From Nematostella vectensis (lineage: Eukaryota > Cnidaria > Anthozoa > Actiniaria > Edwardsiidae): DNA of 64,000 nt. Position numbers and translations under genes: made by a program. The stretch spans positions 2,501 to 66,500 of the forward strand of contig NC_064034.1 of the NCBI RefSeq assembly GCF_932526225.1. The letters run 5' to 3'. Below the pieces are notes generated by a model. That model did no database searches and was not told the DNA's origin. It worked only from the letters and a program-made list of their open reading frames with translations. The first letter of the stretch is position 1, and every line of letters starts with the position of its first letter. Shown here one piece after another: positions 1-9,951 of the stretch.

Positions 1-5
1 TCTAT

Positions 6-245
6 AAACTTGAGGTAAAATTCTCAAACTCGGTATGCTCTATGTACTCAAGAAGGGCTATCTAACCGTGCAATCAGATTTTAATTCGATTAAGAATTGA
101 CAAAAGTAGCCAATCTTTTTCCCTACCTTCCGGGACATTTTGGGTATAGCCTGGGGACTAGGCATTAAGTCCGATTGCTCTCAAACTTGGTCAGCATAAA
201 CAAGGTATCGGCAAATGCTTAAGGTTAGAAAATCAAGAGCATAGC
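6..245 (+). repeat. Left arm of 240-bp inverted repeat
   Basis: It pairs base for base with the reverse complement of 3301-3540 at about 91% identity. The outermost 15 bases are less conserved than the next 50, which are identical in both arms. The arm contains one copy of the motif CCCTACCTTCCGGGACATT at 121-139. Confidence 0.85.
121..139 (+). repeat. 19-bp motif CCCTACCTTCCGGGACATT, copy 1
   Basis: First of four exact copies in this window: 121-139 (+), 305-323 (-), 462-480 (+) and 3407-3425 (-). A degenerate copy lies at 3912-3929 (-), just before the satellite array. The core TTCCGGGA is close to palindromic. I do not recognise a function. Confidence 0.8.
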
Positions 246-304
246 TCAAAGGCAAATATGTTTAAAGTAGCAAAAACAAAATGTCAAAATTTTGACCCCC
301 AAAA

Positions 305-323
305 AATGTCCCGGAAGGTAGGG
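305..323 (-). repeat. 19-bp motif, copy 2 (reverse)
   Basis: Exact reverse-complement copy of the motif at 121-139, in the inner flank of the left arm. Confidence 0.8.
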
Positions 324-461
324 AAATTAATTTTGAGGGTCATAACCGAGGATTCTTGGGTTGAATCATAGGCAACTATGGGGTACTTTTCAACGAGCTT
401 TCCAATGGTGCAATCGGTTTTCAGATCGGATGAATAATTTATGAGATACGGCAACCAAATC

Positions 462-480
462 CCCTACCTTCCGGGACATT
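462..480 (+). repeat. 19-bp motif, copy 3
   Basis: Exact copy of the motif at 121-139. With copy 2 it forms a further inverted pair about 140 bp apart. Confidence 0.8.
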
Positions 481-540
481 TTTTTTCGCCGGTTTGACCA
501 CTTCCGCTTACATCCGGGAAACGTCGCTTGGCATGCGTGT

Positions 541-1694
541 AGAACATGCAACCGGAAGTCTAAAAAAAATAAGCCGCGGTCAATATCTCAAAAAACCAAA
601 AATTTAGGGATTTCGAAAAAAAAAATTTTTTCGGTAAAATAACTTTTTTTTTTTGAAAGCAAATGCAAGCCGGTCCAAGTATGTTGTGCGCCTAGTAAAT
701 GTCTTCCTAACTCCAAAAGTTTAACCGGTTTGAGCAAATATTCGAGGAGTTACGAATTTTTTTAACTTCGTGACCCAAAATTGGTACCCCACTTTGAAAA
801 ATAATATCTTTGTTATTATTCATTGGATTTACTTACTGCTTGCGGCAATGTATAGACGAAGGATGGACGTGTACGTTCGAGAAGAGAAATCTGGGTTATC
901 TTTTTTGTTGAAAAAGTTATGATTGCAAATTCGTTATTTTTGCAAGGCTGTAGGTTGCCATGGAAACGTGATAAACAAATCAATTTTTGGGAACTGATAG
1001 TCCTCACTGCGTTCATCTGAGTGACCCCTATACGATCCTCGAATATGAACAAGTTATCTCAAAAGCCCTGGAAGTTATAGGAGTTTGAAAACTCGATTTT
1101 TTCACTCTTCTACTAAGACCGGAAATTTGACCTTGGAGACAGGTCAAAGGTCATTTCCTGTTGTTTAGACCAAGTCCGAAAATGTGTAAGTTTCCCACAA
1201 TGGAGGAAAGTTTTTGGTCAAAGGGTCAAACCTTGTGGAAGGTCAAAAATTCAAATTAGTCAATTACGTAATATTGCGTCAATTACGTAATACTGGTATT
1301 ACGTAAGTCTATCAGAAACAAGTTTGAACTTAATTCCTTGAAAAATAGGGAAACGGCAGCCAGTCAAACATCAAAATTCGTTTCTTGAGTAACTGTTTTG
1401 TTTTCAAAGCAAATCTCATGTAATTACTGTATGTGCTGCACCTTGAAGAGGTCTTTTGAAGTCTATAGTTTGAAAGAGTTTGAGTAAAAACTGGATGATG
1501 AGGAATTTTTTTTATTTTCGACCGAAAAAGTACATACTCTACTTTGAAAAATCATATCTCTGTCAAAACTAATCCGATTTTCACGATGTTTGAATCTGTG
1601 TAAAGAACAAGACTTGTTCTTTATTGGATTGACCTAACCCTAGCAATAAACTTTTTGCTGAGAAGTTATAGAGTCTCAAACTTGGCCAATTTTT
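541..1694. other. AT-rich interior of the element, no gene seen
   Basis: Homopolymer-rich sequence without a credible coding region. Short open frames here (for example 816-1052 on the minus strand) have no recognisable motif. The only structured spot is a cluster of three TTACGTAA palindromes at 1264-1306. Confidence 0.5.
1264..1306. repeat. Three TTACGTAA palindromes
   Basis: The 8-bp palindrome TTACGTAA occurs at 1264-1271, 1283-1290 and 1299-1306. The sequence matches the binding preference of C/EBP- and PAR-type bZIP factors, which is established knowledge. Whether anything binds here is unknown, and in AT-rich DNA the cluster could be chance or a short local duplication. Confidence 0.5.
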
Positions 1695-3260
1695 TTTGAA
1701 AAATCTCAAACTCATCCAATCTTAACGTGCTTGAGCTCATTCGAAAGCTCTTGAAAAACCATATGTCATATGTCAATATTTGCCAAGATATTTTAGGGAG
1801 AAGATGCAATTTTGACTATATTTAAAACCCAAAAAGTTGTACTTGCAAAATCGTTTCTGGAGATTTCTTACACTTATGCAAGTTCGCAATTTGGACCATG
1901 TTTAACCCCCACAAAGTCGTACTTGCAAAATTTTTCCTGGAGATTTCTTTCCCTTATAACATAAAGCTGCGGTTGGACACTTACCTCATTCATCAAAGTG
2001 TTGTTTGCTGCCCTTTCCTGGCTCGTGGGAACTTTTTGAAAATCGAAAAAAAATCGTCGGCACAGAAAAAATTTTGGGAAGTTTGCAAAAAAAAGTCTAA
2101 ACTTTAATCTTCGTCCTGAATCTTTCTTAGTTAGTGTCTACTAGCATAGTTGGACCTTTCCCGTGACTTTGGGCAGGCTACGACTAACTTCAGAAATGCC
2201 CATATTCTGCGTTGGACCACTTTTGGACCTTGTTTGACCACTGAAAAACTCAAACTCATCCGATCTTAACGTGCATAGGCTCGAAAGCTCTTGAAAAACC
2301 ATATAGGCGCTCTGCAGTTTGTTTTCCTCCAAAGTTAATATTTGCCAAGATATTTTAGGGAGAATGTGCAATTTGGACCATGTTTAACCCCCAAAAATTC
2401 GTACTTACAAAATCTTTGCTGGAGATTTATTTCGCTTATGACATAGACCTGGACTTGGAAACTAACCTCATACATCAAAATATTATTTGCTGCTTTTGCC
2501 TGGCTCGTGGGAATTTGTTGAGAATCGAAAAAAATTGTCGGCACTTAGAAAAAAATTTGAAGGTGCAATTTGGACCATTTTCACCCCCCCCCCCCCCCAA
2601 AAGTCGTACTTGCAAAATTGTTTCTGGAGATTTCTTTCGCTTATGATATAGAGCTGAACTCGGAGACTAACCTCATGCGTCAAAATATAATTTGCTGTTT
2701 TTTCCTGGCTCGTGGGAATTTTTTGACAATCGAAAAAAATTGTCGGCACTTAGAAAAAATTTGAAGGTGCAAATTGGACCATTTTCACCTCCCCAGAAAG
2801 TCGTACTTGCAAAATCGTTTTTGAAGATTTCGTTCGCTTATGATATAAAGCCAGGCTAGGACACTAACCTCATACATTAAAATATTGTTTGCTGCTTTTT
2901 CCTGTCTCGTGGGAATTTTTTGAAAATCGAAAAAAATCGTCGGTACAGAAAAAATTTTGGGAAGTTTGCAAAAAAAAGTCTAAACTTCAATCTTCGTCCT
3001 GAATCTTTCTTAGTTAGTGTCTACTAGCATAGTTGGACCTTCCCCGTGACTTTGGGCAGGCTAAGACTAACTTCAGAAATGCCCATATTCTACCTTGGAC
3101 CACTTTTGGACCTCGTTTGACAACTGAAAAACTCAAACTCATCCGATCGAAACGTGCATAGGCTCATTCGAAAGCTCTGGAAAAACCATATAGGCGCTCT
3201 GCAGTTTGTTTTCCTCCAAAGTCAATATTTGACAAGATTTTCTAGGGAGAAGGTGCAATT
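1695..3260 (+). repeat. Diverged tandem repeats inside the element
   Basis: A block of several hundred bases is present twice: 1907-2378 and 2796-3258, offset about 890 bp. Between them lie two shorter copies of only its first part, near 2389-2575 and 2600-2775, spaced about 200 bp. A partial earlier copy starts near 1695. Shared landmarks are GTACTTGCAAAATC, CTGGCTCGTGGGAA and GAAAATCGAAAAAAATCG. The pattern fits repeated unequal exchange with partial units. Confidence 0.75.
2584..2598 (+). repeat. C15 homopolymer
   Basis: Fifteen consecutive Cs at a position where the other repeat copies have 4 to 6. It creates proline runs in the overlapping open frames, which are not credible genes. Confidence 0.9.
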
Positions 3261-3300
3261 TGGCCTTTTTTCCTGCCTTTCTTAACAGCTTTACTTTAAA

Positions 3301-3540
3301 GCTATGCTTTTGATTTTCTAACCTTGCGTAAGTGGCGATACCTTCTTTACGCTGACCAAGTTTGAGAGCAATCGGACTAAATGCCTAGTCCCCAGGCCCT
3401 ACTCAGAATGTCCCGGAAGGTAGGGAAAAAGATTAGCGGCTTTTGTCAATTCTTAATCGAATCAAACTCTGATTGCACGGTTAGATAGCCCTTCTTGAGT
3501 ACATAGAGCATACCGAGTTTGAGAATTTTAGCACTAGTTT
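3301..3540 (-). repeat. Right arm of 240-bp inverted repeat
   Basis: Reverse complement of 6-245, collinear with no indels. Similarity fades inward of 3301 and is uncertain outward of 3540. The motif copy in this arm is at 3407-3425 in reverse orientation. Confidence 0.85.
3407..3425 (-). repeat. 19-bp motif, copy 4 (right arm)
   Basis: Exact reverse copy, the arm partner of 121-139. It is preserved although nearby arm positions have diverged. Confidence 0.8.
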
Positions 3541-3953
3541 TTGAATATCGAAAAAAATCGTCGAAAAAAAAAATCGGAATTTTTGAATTTTTTTTCTGTA
3601 AAGGGTGTTATTGGGGCCAAGGGAGTCCTATGCAACTCTTATTTTTGCCTAATAGTCTATAGGGAAAGTTTTAGAAGGAACAAACATAAGAAATATCCAA
3701 GTTTTTCAGGATGTTTTTTATCCAAACTGCCTATTTGGCCTTACAGACACCTAACCCAGTCTTAGTTTAACAAAAATAATTATAAGAAAGATTTGAGGTT
3801 AAAAAAACTAAAGATTTCCAAGATTTTATACGTTCAAAAGCTTCCTTAGGCCTTAAATAGTCCTAACCCAAGCTTACTTTCACAAAAAACATTAATAGGA
3901 CACGTACAGACAATGTCCCGGAAAGTAAGACAAAAAAAAATTCGAGATATCGC
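3541..3953. other. Spacer between element and satellite, with imperfect repeat
   Basis: No gene is visible. The start (3541-3590) is A/T homopolymer sequence resembling the internal repeats of the left element. Two diverged copies of a stretch of about 75 bp, recognisable by TCCAAG, GGCCTTA and CCTAACCCA, lie near 3690-3766 and 3815-3885. A degenerate copy of the 19-bp motif (3912-3929) sits 25 bp before the first satellite unit. Confidence 0.55.
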
Positions 3954-4468
3954 GGAAGTTAACAAAAAACACAAAGCAAAGAGTTTGAGGAAGTAAACAA
4001 GTATGTGAACTTTAATGTTCTATTTGAAGGGGTGCATTTTGTACAGGGAAGCATACATAGAATGCTTAACTGGTGGAGAGGGAAGAGGTAAAAGTTTATT
4101 GAGCATAATTTCAACAATAGCAGGGGGAAGAGAGGGGCACTCTCTTCATACAATATTGCAGTTGTTACCTATTATTAAATAAGTTTGTAACATGTCTTTG
4201 TTTATTAAGCAAGGTCTATTTCTGAGACAAGCAAACTCAAGTAAGGCTGTTGAAATAACAGGTGAGTGTTAAAAGAAAAACAATTATCTGATTAGAAAAC
4301 TACTGTAGATTCCTTTGCACCAAAATAAGAACAAACTACATTTTGTTTGTTATTTATGAGGAACGAGATGAGCTCTACAAAGCCATAAAGAAATATGTAT
4401 TGCTCATCTAAATTATACAAGTAAATGATAATATTAAAAAAGAACTACTGTAAGTAATTAGAGTGGTT

Positions 4469-4593
4469 TTCATTAACCCGTGAAACAAAGTGTGATAGTT
4501 AAACGGTAATAGTTAGTAAAACACAAAAAAGTACAATAGAATCAGATCACCACAAAGTGTAATACGCTAAAGTGTAGTTCACGGGTTAATGAA
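4469..4593. repeat. 125-bp segment with 16-bp inverted arms (present in every unit)
   Basis: TTCATTAACCCGTGAA at 4469-4484 is the perfect reverse complement of TTCACGGGTTAATGAA at 4578-4593. Just inside the left arm and again before the right arm is the direct repeat ACAAAGTGT. Both arms are kept in nearly all units, although the loop between them varies. It could be a small MITE fixed in the ancestral unit or a cruciform-forming element. I see no clear target duplication around it. Confidence 0.8.
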
Positions 4594-4773
4594 GGTTTTG
4601 ACATTTCAACCTTACATCCACATGAAAGTAATGCCTAATATCGAGTGCCCTACAGTAAGTGTTTTGCAGTCAAGTTGTTTTCTGTTAGTAGGTAAAAAAT
4701 TATTCTAAATAATAGTAATCATAGCTATGGTCACCACTTACACTTATAGAACTTGTAATAAAAAGAAAGAAAA

Positions 4774-4790
4774 ATATATATATATATATG
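4774..4790 (+). repeat. TA microsatellite (each unit)
   Basis: A TA tract of variable length in every unit. It is long in unit 1 and in unit 4 (about 10771-10791) and short in most others. It is a main source of unit length differences. Confidence 0.85.
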
Positions 4791-4925
4791 CAGTCAAACA
4801 ACAGAATTGCATGATAACCTTGAATTTATTGAATAAAGGACTGCAAAAAAACATCTTTTGTACTAGTTGCTTGAATTGACCCTTGGCTATTTTTAGCTGA
4901 ATTCCCCTCCCCCTCTAAAAAAGAA

Positions 4926-4943
4926 AATAATAATAATAATAGA
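4926..4943 (+). repeat. AAT microsatellite (each unit)
   Basis: About five AAT repeats in unit 1, up to eight in unit 13 (about 28917-28941), with an interruption in unit 20. It follows a CCCCTCCCCCTC tract. Confidence 0.8.
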
Positions 4944-5352
4944 ACAAAACTAAAAAGAAAACAAACACAACAGAGACCCCCACCAACAATTTTGATTTTT
5001 TTTACTTTCCTTTAAAAGGGGAGTGTCACGGTTAAGAGATTTGCAATAGCTCTAGAGCCCTGACACAATGAACTTCAGTGAAATTCTAATACTGACTTAT
5101 GAGCTTTTGGTACATGTGGGAGACTTTAAACAGAACAAAAAAATGACCACAAACTGTCAATTAACATAGTTTTCAATATAATATTACATATTATTTAATA
5201 AGGTATTCACAGCTTTTAAAAAGTTCAACTGTTTGTTGACACTTAAAAGCCTACAATAATCACTGACTCCAGACATGCGCAGTACTATGTTGCTGCCCCT
5301 TTAAAGTAAAATACAGCTTTACTTAGTCAGCGTGGACAAAATTGCGGATTTT

Positions 5353-5385
5353 GTCAATATTCTAATATGAAGATGTCAATATTCT
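5353..5385 (+). repeat. Paired 11-bp direct repeat GTCAATATTCT
   Basis: Two copies, at 5353-5363 and 5375-5385, spaced 22 bp, in nearly every unit. They lie about 105 bp before the GC-richer core. A partly palindromic stretch (ATTGCGGATTTTGTCAAT) precedes them. Function unknown. Confidence 0.6.
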
Positions 5386-5489
5386 CCCCCCTTACGTCTT
5401 TATTTCTATTTATTTTATGCTTTTCACATGATACCAAAACAGCGTCTTTTTTCTTCGCTAATTTGATGTCATGTACACAATAAAAGAGA

Positions 5490-5817
5490 TTCGCCCGTGC
5501 GCATGGCGAGTCCCCAAGGGACCCAAGACGCCCAAATAGACCTCTATTTTTTGTCATACACAATCTCGGCGAGCTGTGCGTGGCGTAACCGTATTACAGG
5601 CCTGGGATCCTGGTTATTGTCCTCCCCATTAATGCGCGGGTTGGGATAACCTTGCAAGAGTGTTGTACAGCATATTCGCTCGGAAATATCGGTGCTTGGG
5701 GCCTTCGGGTTCTTTACAGCCTTCCGTAAAAGCCTTGTGCTGCCATACCGATTGGGTAATCCGTATGTATGGTTTCCGTTTTGTTCTTTAGACCGGGTTC
5801 GATCCCAGGCCAATGGG
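5490..5817 (+). repeat. Conserved GC-richer core of the satellite unit
   Basis: About 330 bp, visibly richer in G and C than the rest of the unit and with few substitutions or indels between units. It contains several short self-complementary stretches: an 11-bp inverted pair GGCCTGGGATC (5599-5609) and GATCCCAGGCC (5801-5811), plus CCATAC/GTATGG and TTTAC/GTAAA stems. It ends in the tRNA-like module. It may be a transcribed structured RNA or an old tRNA-derived SINE fixed in the unit. The comparison was by eye, so the lower divergence needs an alignment. Confidence 0.5.
5748..5817 (+). ncRNA. tRNA-like module with B box (one per unit; SINE head or tRNA relic)
   Basis: B-box match GGTTCGATCC at 5796-5805. 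It sits in a T-arm-like hairpin (CCGGG, loop TTCGATC, CCAGG; four of five pairs). Arms CCGATTGG (5748-5755) and CCAATGGG (5810-5817) lie 70 nt apart like an acceptor stem. In units 9, 12 and 16 the 3' arm reads CCAATCGG and pairs perfectly. A T run, the Pol III stop signal, follows at once, at about eight Ts in most units. The A box is poor (best candidate TGCCATACCGATTGG at 5741-5755) and no clean anticodon arm is visible, so this is not a functional tRNA gene. It starts about 1.79 kb into each unit. Confidence 0.45.
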
Positions 5818-5953
5818 CTTTCTTTTATTCGTTTTCTTTCTTTGTGCTTGACCCCCCTAATCCTGATTGGTTTTGCGCAAAAATAATAAAAAAAGTGAGT
5901 TTGCAAAAAAAACTTGCTGGATTTATTGATTATATGTATTCAATTTGTTCCTA

Positions 5954-7952
5954 GGAAGTTAACAAAAAACACAAAGCAAAGAGTTTGAGGAAGTAAACAA
6001 GTATGTGAACTTTAATGTTCTATTTGAAGGGGCGCATTTTGTACTGGGAAGCATACATAGAATGCTTAACTGGTGGAGAGGGGAGAGGTAACAGTTTATT
6101 GAGCATAATGTCAACAATAGCAGGGGGAAGGGAGGGGCACTCTCTTCATACAATATTGCAGTTGTTACCTATTATTAAATAAGTTTGTAACATGTCTTTG
6201 TTTATTAAGCAAGGTCTATTTCTGAGACAAGCAAACTCAAGTAAGAGCTGTTGAAATAACAGGTGAGTGTTAAAAAAAACAATTATCTGATTAGAAAACT
6301 AATGTAGATTCCTTTGCACCAAATAAGAACAAACTTCATTTTGTTTGTTATTTATGAGGAACGAGATGAGCTCTACAAGGCCAAGAAGAAATATGTATTG
6401 CTCATCTAAATTATACAAGTAAATAATAATATTAAAAAGGAATTACTGTAAGTAATTAGAGTGGTTTTCATTAACCCGTGAAACAAAGTGTGATAGTCAA
6501 ACGGTAATAGTTAGTTAAACACAAAAAAGAACAATAGAATCAGATCACAACAAAGTGTAATACGCTAAAGCGTAGTTCACGGGTTAATGAACGTTTTGAC
6601 ATTTCAACCTTACATCCACATGAAAGTAATGCCTAATATCCAGTGCCCTACAGTAAGTGTTTTGCAGTCAAGTTGTTTTCTTTTAGTAGGTAAAAAATTA
6701 TTCTAAATAATAGGAATCATAGCTATGGTCACCACTTACACATATAGAACTTGTAATGAAAAGAAAGAAAAATATATATATATATGCAGTCAAACAACAG
6801 AATTGCATGATAACCAAGAATTTATTGAATAAAGGACTGCAAAAAAACATCTTTTGTACTAGTTGCTTGAATTGACCCTTGGCTATTTTTAGCTGAATTC
6901 CCCTCCCCCTCTAAAAAAGAAAATAATAATAATAATAGAACAAAACTAAAAAGAAACCAAACACAACAGAGACCCCCACCAACAATTTTGATTTTTTTTG
7001 CTTTCCTTTAAAAGGTGAGTGTCACGGTTAAGAGATTTGCAATAGCTCTAGAGCCCTGACACAATGAACTTCAGTGAAATTCTAATACTGACGTATGGGC
7101 TTTTGGTACATGTGGGAGACTTTAAACAAAACAAAAAAAATGACCACAAACTGTCCATTAACATAGTTTTCAATATAATATTGCATATTATTTAATAAGG
7201 TATTGACAGCTTTTAAAAAGTTCAACTGTTTGTAGACACTTAAAAGCCTGCAATAAACACTGACTCCAGACATGCGCAGTACTATGCTGCTGCCCCTTTA
7301 AAGTAAAATACAGCTTTACTTAGTCAGCGTAGACAATATTGCGGATTTTGTCAATATTCTAATATGAATATGTCAATATTCTCTCCCCTTACGTCTTTAT
7401 TTCTATTTATTTTATGCTTTTCACATGATACCAAAACAGCGTCTTTTTTCTTCGCTAATTTGATGTCATGTACACAATAAAAGAGATTCGCCCGTGCGCA
7501 TGGCGAGTCCCCAAGGGACCCAAGACGCCCAAATAGACCTCTATTTTTTGTCATCCACAATCTCGGCGAGCTGTGCGTGGCGTAACCGTATTACAGGCCT
7601 GGGATCCTGGTTATTGTCCTCCCCATTAATGCGCGGGTTGAGATAACCTTGCAAGAGTGTTGTACAGCATATTCGCTCGGAAATATCGGTGCTTGGGGCC
7701 TTCGGGTTCTTTACAGCCTTCCGTAAAAGCCTTGTGCTGCCATACCGATTGGGTAATCCGTATGTATGGTTTCCGTTTTGTTCTTCAGACCGGGTTCGAT
7801 CCCAGGCCAATGGGCTTTTTTTTTAATTCGTTTTTTTTCTTTGTGCTGGACCCCCTTAATCCTGATAGGTTTTGCGCAAAAATAATAAAAAAAGTGAGTT
7901 TGCAAAATAAGCTTGCTAGATTTATTGATTATATGTATTCAATTTGTTCCTA
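5954..7952 (+). repeat. Satellite unit 2 (type B)
   Basis: 1,999 bp. It forms a 4-kb dimer with unit 3. The dimer recurs as units 4-5 and 6-7. Confidence 0.95.
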
Positions 7953-9951
7953 GGAAGTTAACAAAAAACACAAAGCAAAGAGTTTGAGGAAGTAAACAAG
8001 TATGTGAACTTTAATGTTCTATTTGAAGGGGTGCATTTTGTACAGGGAAGCATACATAGAATGCTTAACTGGTGGAGAGGGAAGAGGTAAAAGTTTATTG
8101 AGCATAATTTCAACAATAGCAGGGGGAAGAGAGGGGCACTCTCTTCATACAATATTGCAGTTGTTACCTATTATTAAATAAGTTTGTAACATGTCTTTGT
8201 TTATTAAGCAAGGTCTATTTCTGAGACAAGCAAACTCAAGTAAGAGCTGTTAAAATAACAGGTGAGTGTTAAAAAAAACAAGTATCTGATTAGAAAACTA
8301 CTGTAGATTCCTTTGCACCAAAATAAGAACAAACTTCATTTTGTTTGTTATTTATGAGGAACGAGATGAGCTCTACAAGGCCAAGAAGAAATATGTATTG
8401 CTCATCTAAATTATACAAGTAAATAATAATATTAAAAAGGAATTACTGTAAGTAATTAGAGTGGTTTTCATTAACCCGTGAAACAAAGTGTGATAGTCAA
8501 ACGGTAATAGTTAGTAAAACACAAAAAAGAACAATAGAATCAGATCACAACAAAGTGTAATACGCTAAAGCGTAGTTCACGGGTTAATGAAGGTTTTGAC
8601 ATTTCAACCTTACATCCACATGAAAGTAATGCCTAATATCGAGTGCCCTACAGTAAGTGTTTTGCAGTCAAGTTGTTTTCTTTTAGTAGGTAAAAAATTA
8701 TTCTAAATAATAGTAATCATAGCTATGGTCACCACTTACACATATAGAACTTGTAATGAAAAGAAAGAAAAAAAATATATATATGCAGTCAAACAACAGA
8801 ATTGCATGATAACCTTGAATATATTGAATAAAGGACTGCAAAAAAACATCTTTTGTACTAGTTGCTTGAATTGACCCTTGGCTATTTTTAGCTGAATTCC
8901 CCTCCCCCTCTAAAAAAGAAAATAATAATAATAATAGAACAAAACTAAAAAGAAAACAAACACAACAGAGACCCCCACCAACAATTTTGATTTTTTTGCT
9001 TTCCTTTAAAAGGTGAGTGTCACGGTTAAGAGATTTGCAATAGCTCTAGAGCCCTGACACAATGAACTTCAGTGAAATTCTAATACTGACGTATGAGCTT
9101 TTGGTACATGTGGGAGACTTTAAACAAAACAAAAAAAATGACCACAAACTGTCCATTAACATAGTTTTCAATATAATATTGCATATTACTTAATAAGGTA
9201 TTGACAGCGTTTAAAAAGTTCAACTGTTTGTAGACACTTAAAAGCCTGCAATAAACACTGACTCCATACATGCGCAGTACTATGCTGCTGCCCCTTTAAA
9301 GTAAAATACAGCTTTACTTAGTCAGCGTAGACAATATTGCGGATTTTGTCAATATTCTAATATGAATATGTCAATATTCTCCCCCCTTACGTCTTTATTT
9401 CTATTTATTTTATGCTTTTCACATGATACCAAAACAGCGTCTTTTTTCTTCGCTAATTTGATGTCATGTACACAATAAAAGAGATGCGCCCGTGCGCATG
9501 GCGAGTCCCCAAGGGACCCAAGACGCCCAAATAGACCTCTATTTTTTGTCATCCACAATCTCGGCAAGCTGTGCGTGGCGTAACCGTATTACAGGCCTGG
9601 GATCCTGGTTATTGTCCTCCCCATTAATGCGCGGGTTGGGATAACCTTGCAAGAGTGTTGTACAGCATATTCGCTCGGAAATATCGGTGCTTGGGGCCTT
9701 CGGGTTCTTTACAGCCTTCCGTAAAAGCCTTGTGCTGCCATACCGATTGGGTAATCCGTATGTATGGTTTCCGTTTTGTTCTTCAGACCGGGTTCGATCC
9801 CAGGCCAATGGGCTTTTTTTTTTATTCGTTTTCTTTCTTTGTGCTTGACCCCCCTAATCCTGATTGGTTTTGCGCAAAAATAATAATAAAAAGAGAGTTT
9901 GCAAAATAAGCTTGCTGGATTTATTGATTATATGTATTCAATTTGTTCCTA
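7953..9951 (+). repeat. Satellite unit 3 (type A)
   Basis: 1,999 bp, very close to unit 5. Confidence 0.95.

Larger units (their letters stand above)
1..3540. mobile_element. Inverted-repeat-flanked repetitive element, non-coding, left end at window edge
   Basis: The two ends are reverse complements. Positions 6-245 pair with 3301-3540 without any gap, with about 22 mismatches in 240 positions by hand alignment. The homology runs up to the window edge, so the true left end and any target-site duplication may lie outside. The interior holds diverged tandem repeats (1695-3260), a 15-base C tract (2584-2598) and several copies of a 19-bp motif. I found no open frame with recognisable protein motifs. 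It could be a foldback-type or long-TIR non-autonomous DNA transposon, or an inverted segmental duplication of older repeats. Sequence just beyond 3540 still resembles the internal repeats, so the right border is also uncertain. Confidence 0.6.
3954..5953 (+). repeat. Satellite unit 1 (type A)
   Basis: First unit of the array, 2,000 bp. It differs from most in the tRNA-like module: CTTTAGACC instead of CTTCAGACC, and the T run after the module is broken by a C. Confidence 0.95.

Noticed and set aside
816-1052. 78-codon minus-strand frame in the left element
   Set aside because: No motif, no second copy to compare, and a surrounding region that is non-coding repeats.
3959-4153. Recurrent 64-codon minus-strand frame with a hydrophobic start, in nearly every unit
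   Set aside because: Type A and B differences change amino acids freely, and unit 23 has a stop near 48092. No related protein family is recognised. Possible but unsupported.
4726-4985. Recurrent minus-strand frames of 66 to 96 codons over the AAT and pyrimidine tracts
   Set aside because: The leucine runs come from the AAT microsatellite, and the length changes with repeat number. These are low-complexity artefacts.
5354-5563. Recurrent 66- to 72-codon minus-strand frame upstream of the core
   Set aside because: The reading-frame end shifts with small indels in units 14, 18, 19 and others, without any sign of compensation.
5740-5820. Functional tRNA gene
   Set aside because: The A box is poor, the D and anticodon arms do not fold cleanly, and the T stem has a mismatch. 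Only a tRNA-like relic is supported.
5544-5906. Recurrent minus-strand open frame of about 89 to 121 codons over the conserved core, in most units
   Set aside because: Units 14, 20 and 21 have an in-frame stop (AATCCCTATG), and unit 25 has a one-base deletion that shifts frame. The predicted peptide is the kind produced by translating tRNA-like sequence. The openness reflects low divergence, not coding.
5940-5960. CTAG before each unit junction, suggesting tandem Helitrons
   Set aside because: The stem upstream is only five AT-rich pairs, the unit does not start with TC, and no Rep/helicase fragment is present. The phase of the junction was set by the array border, so the match is weak.
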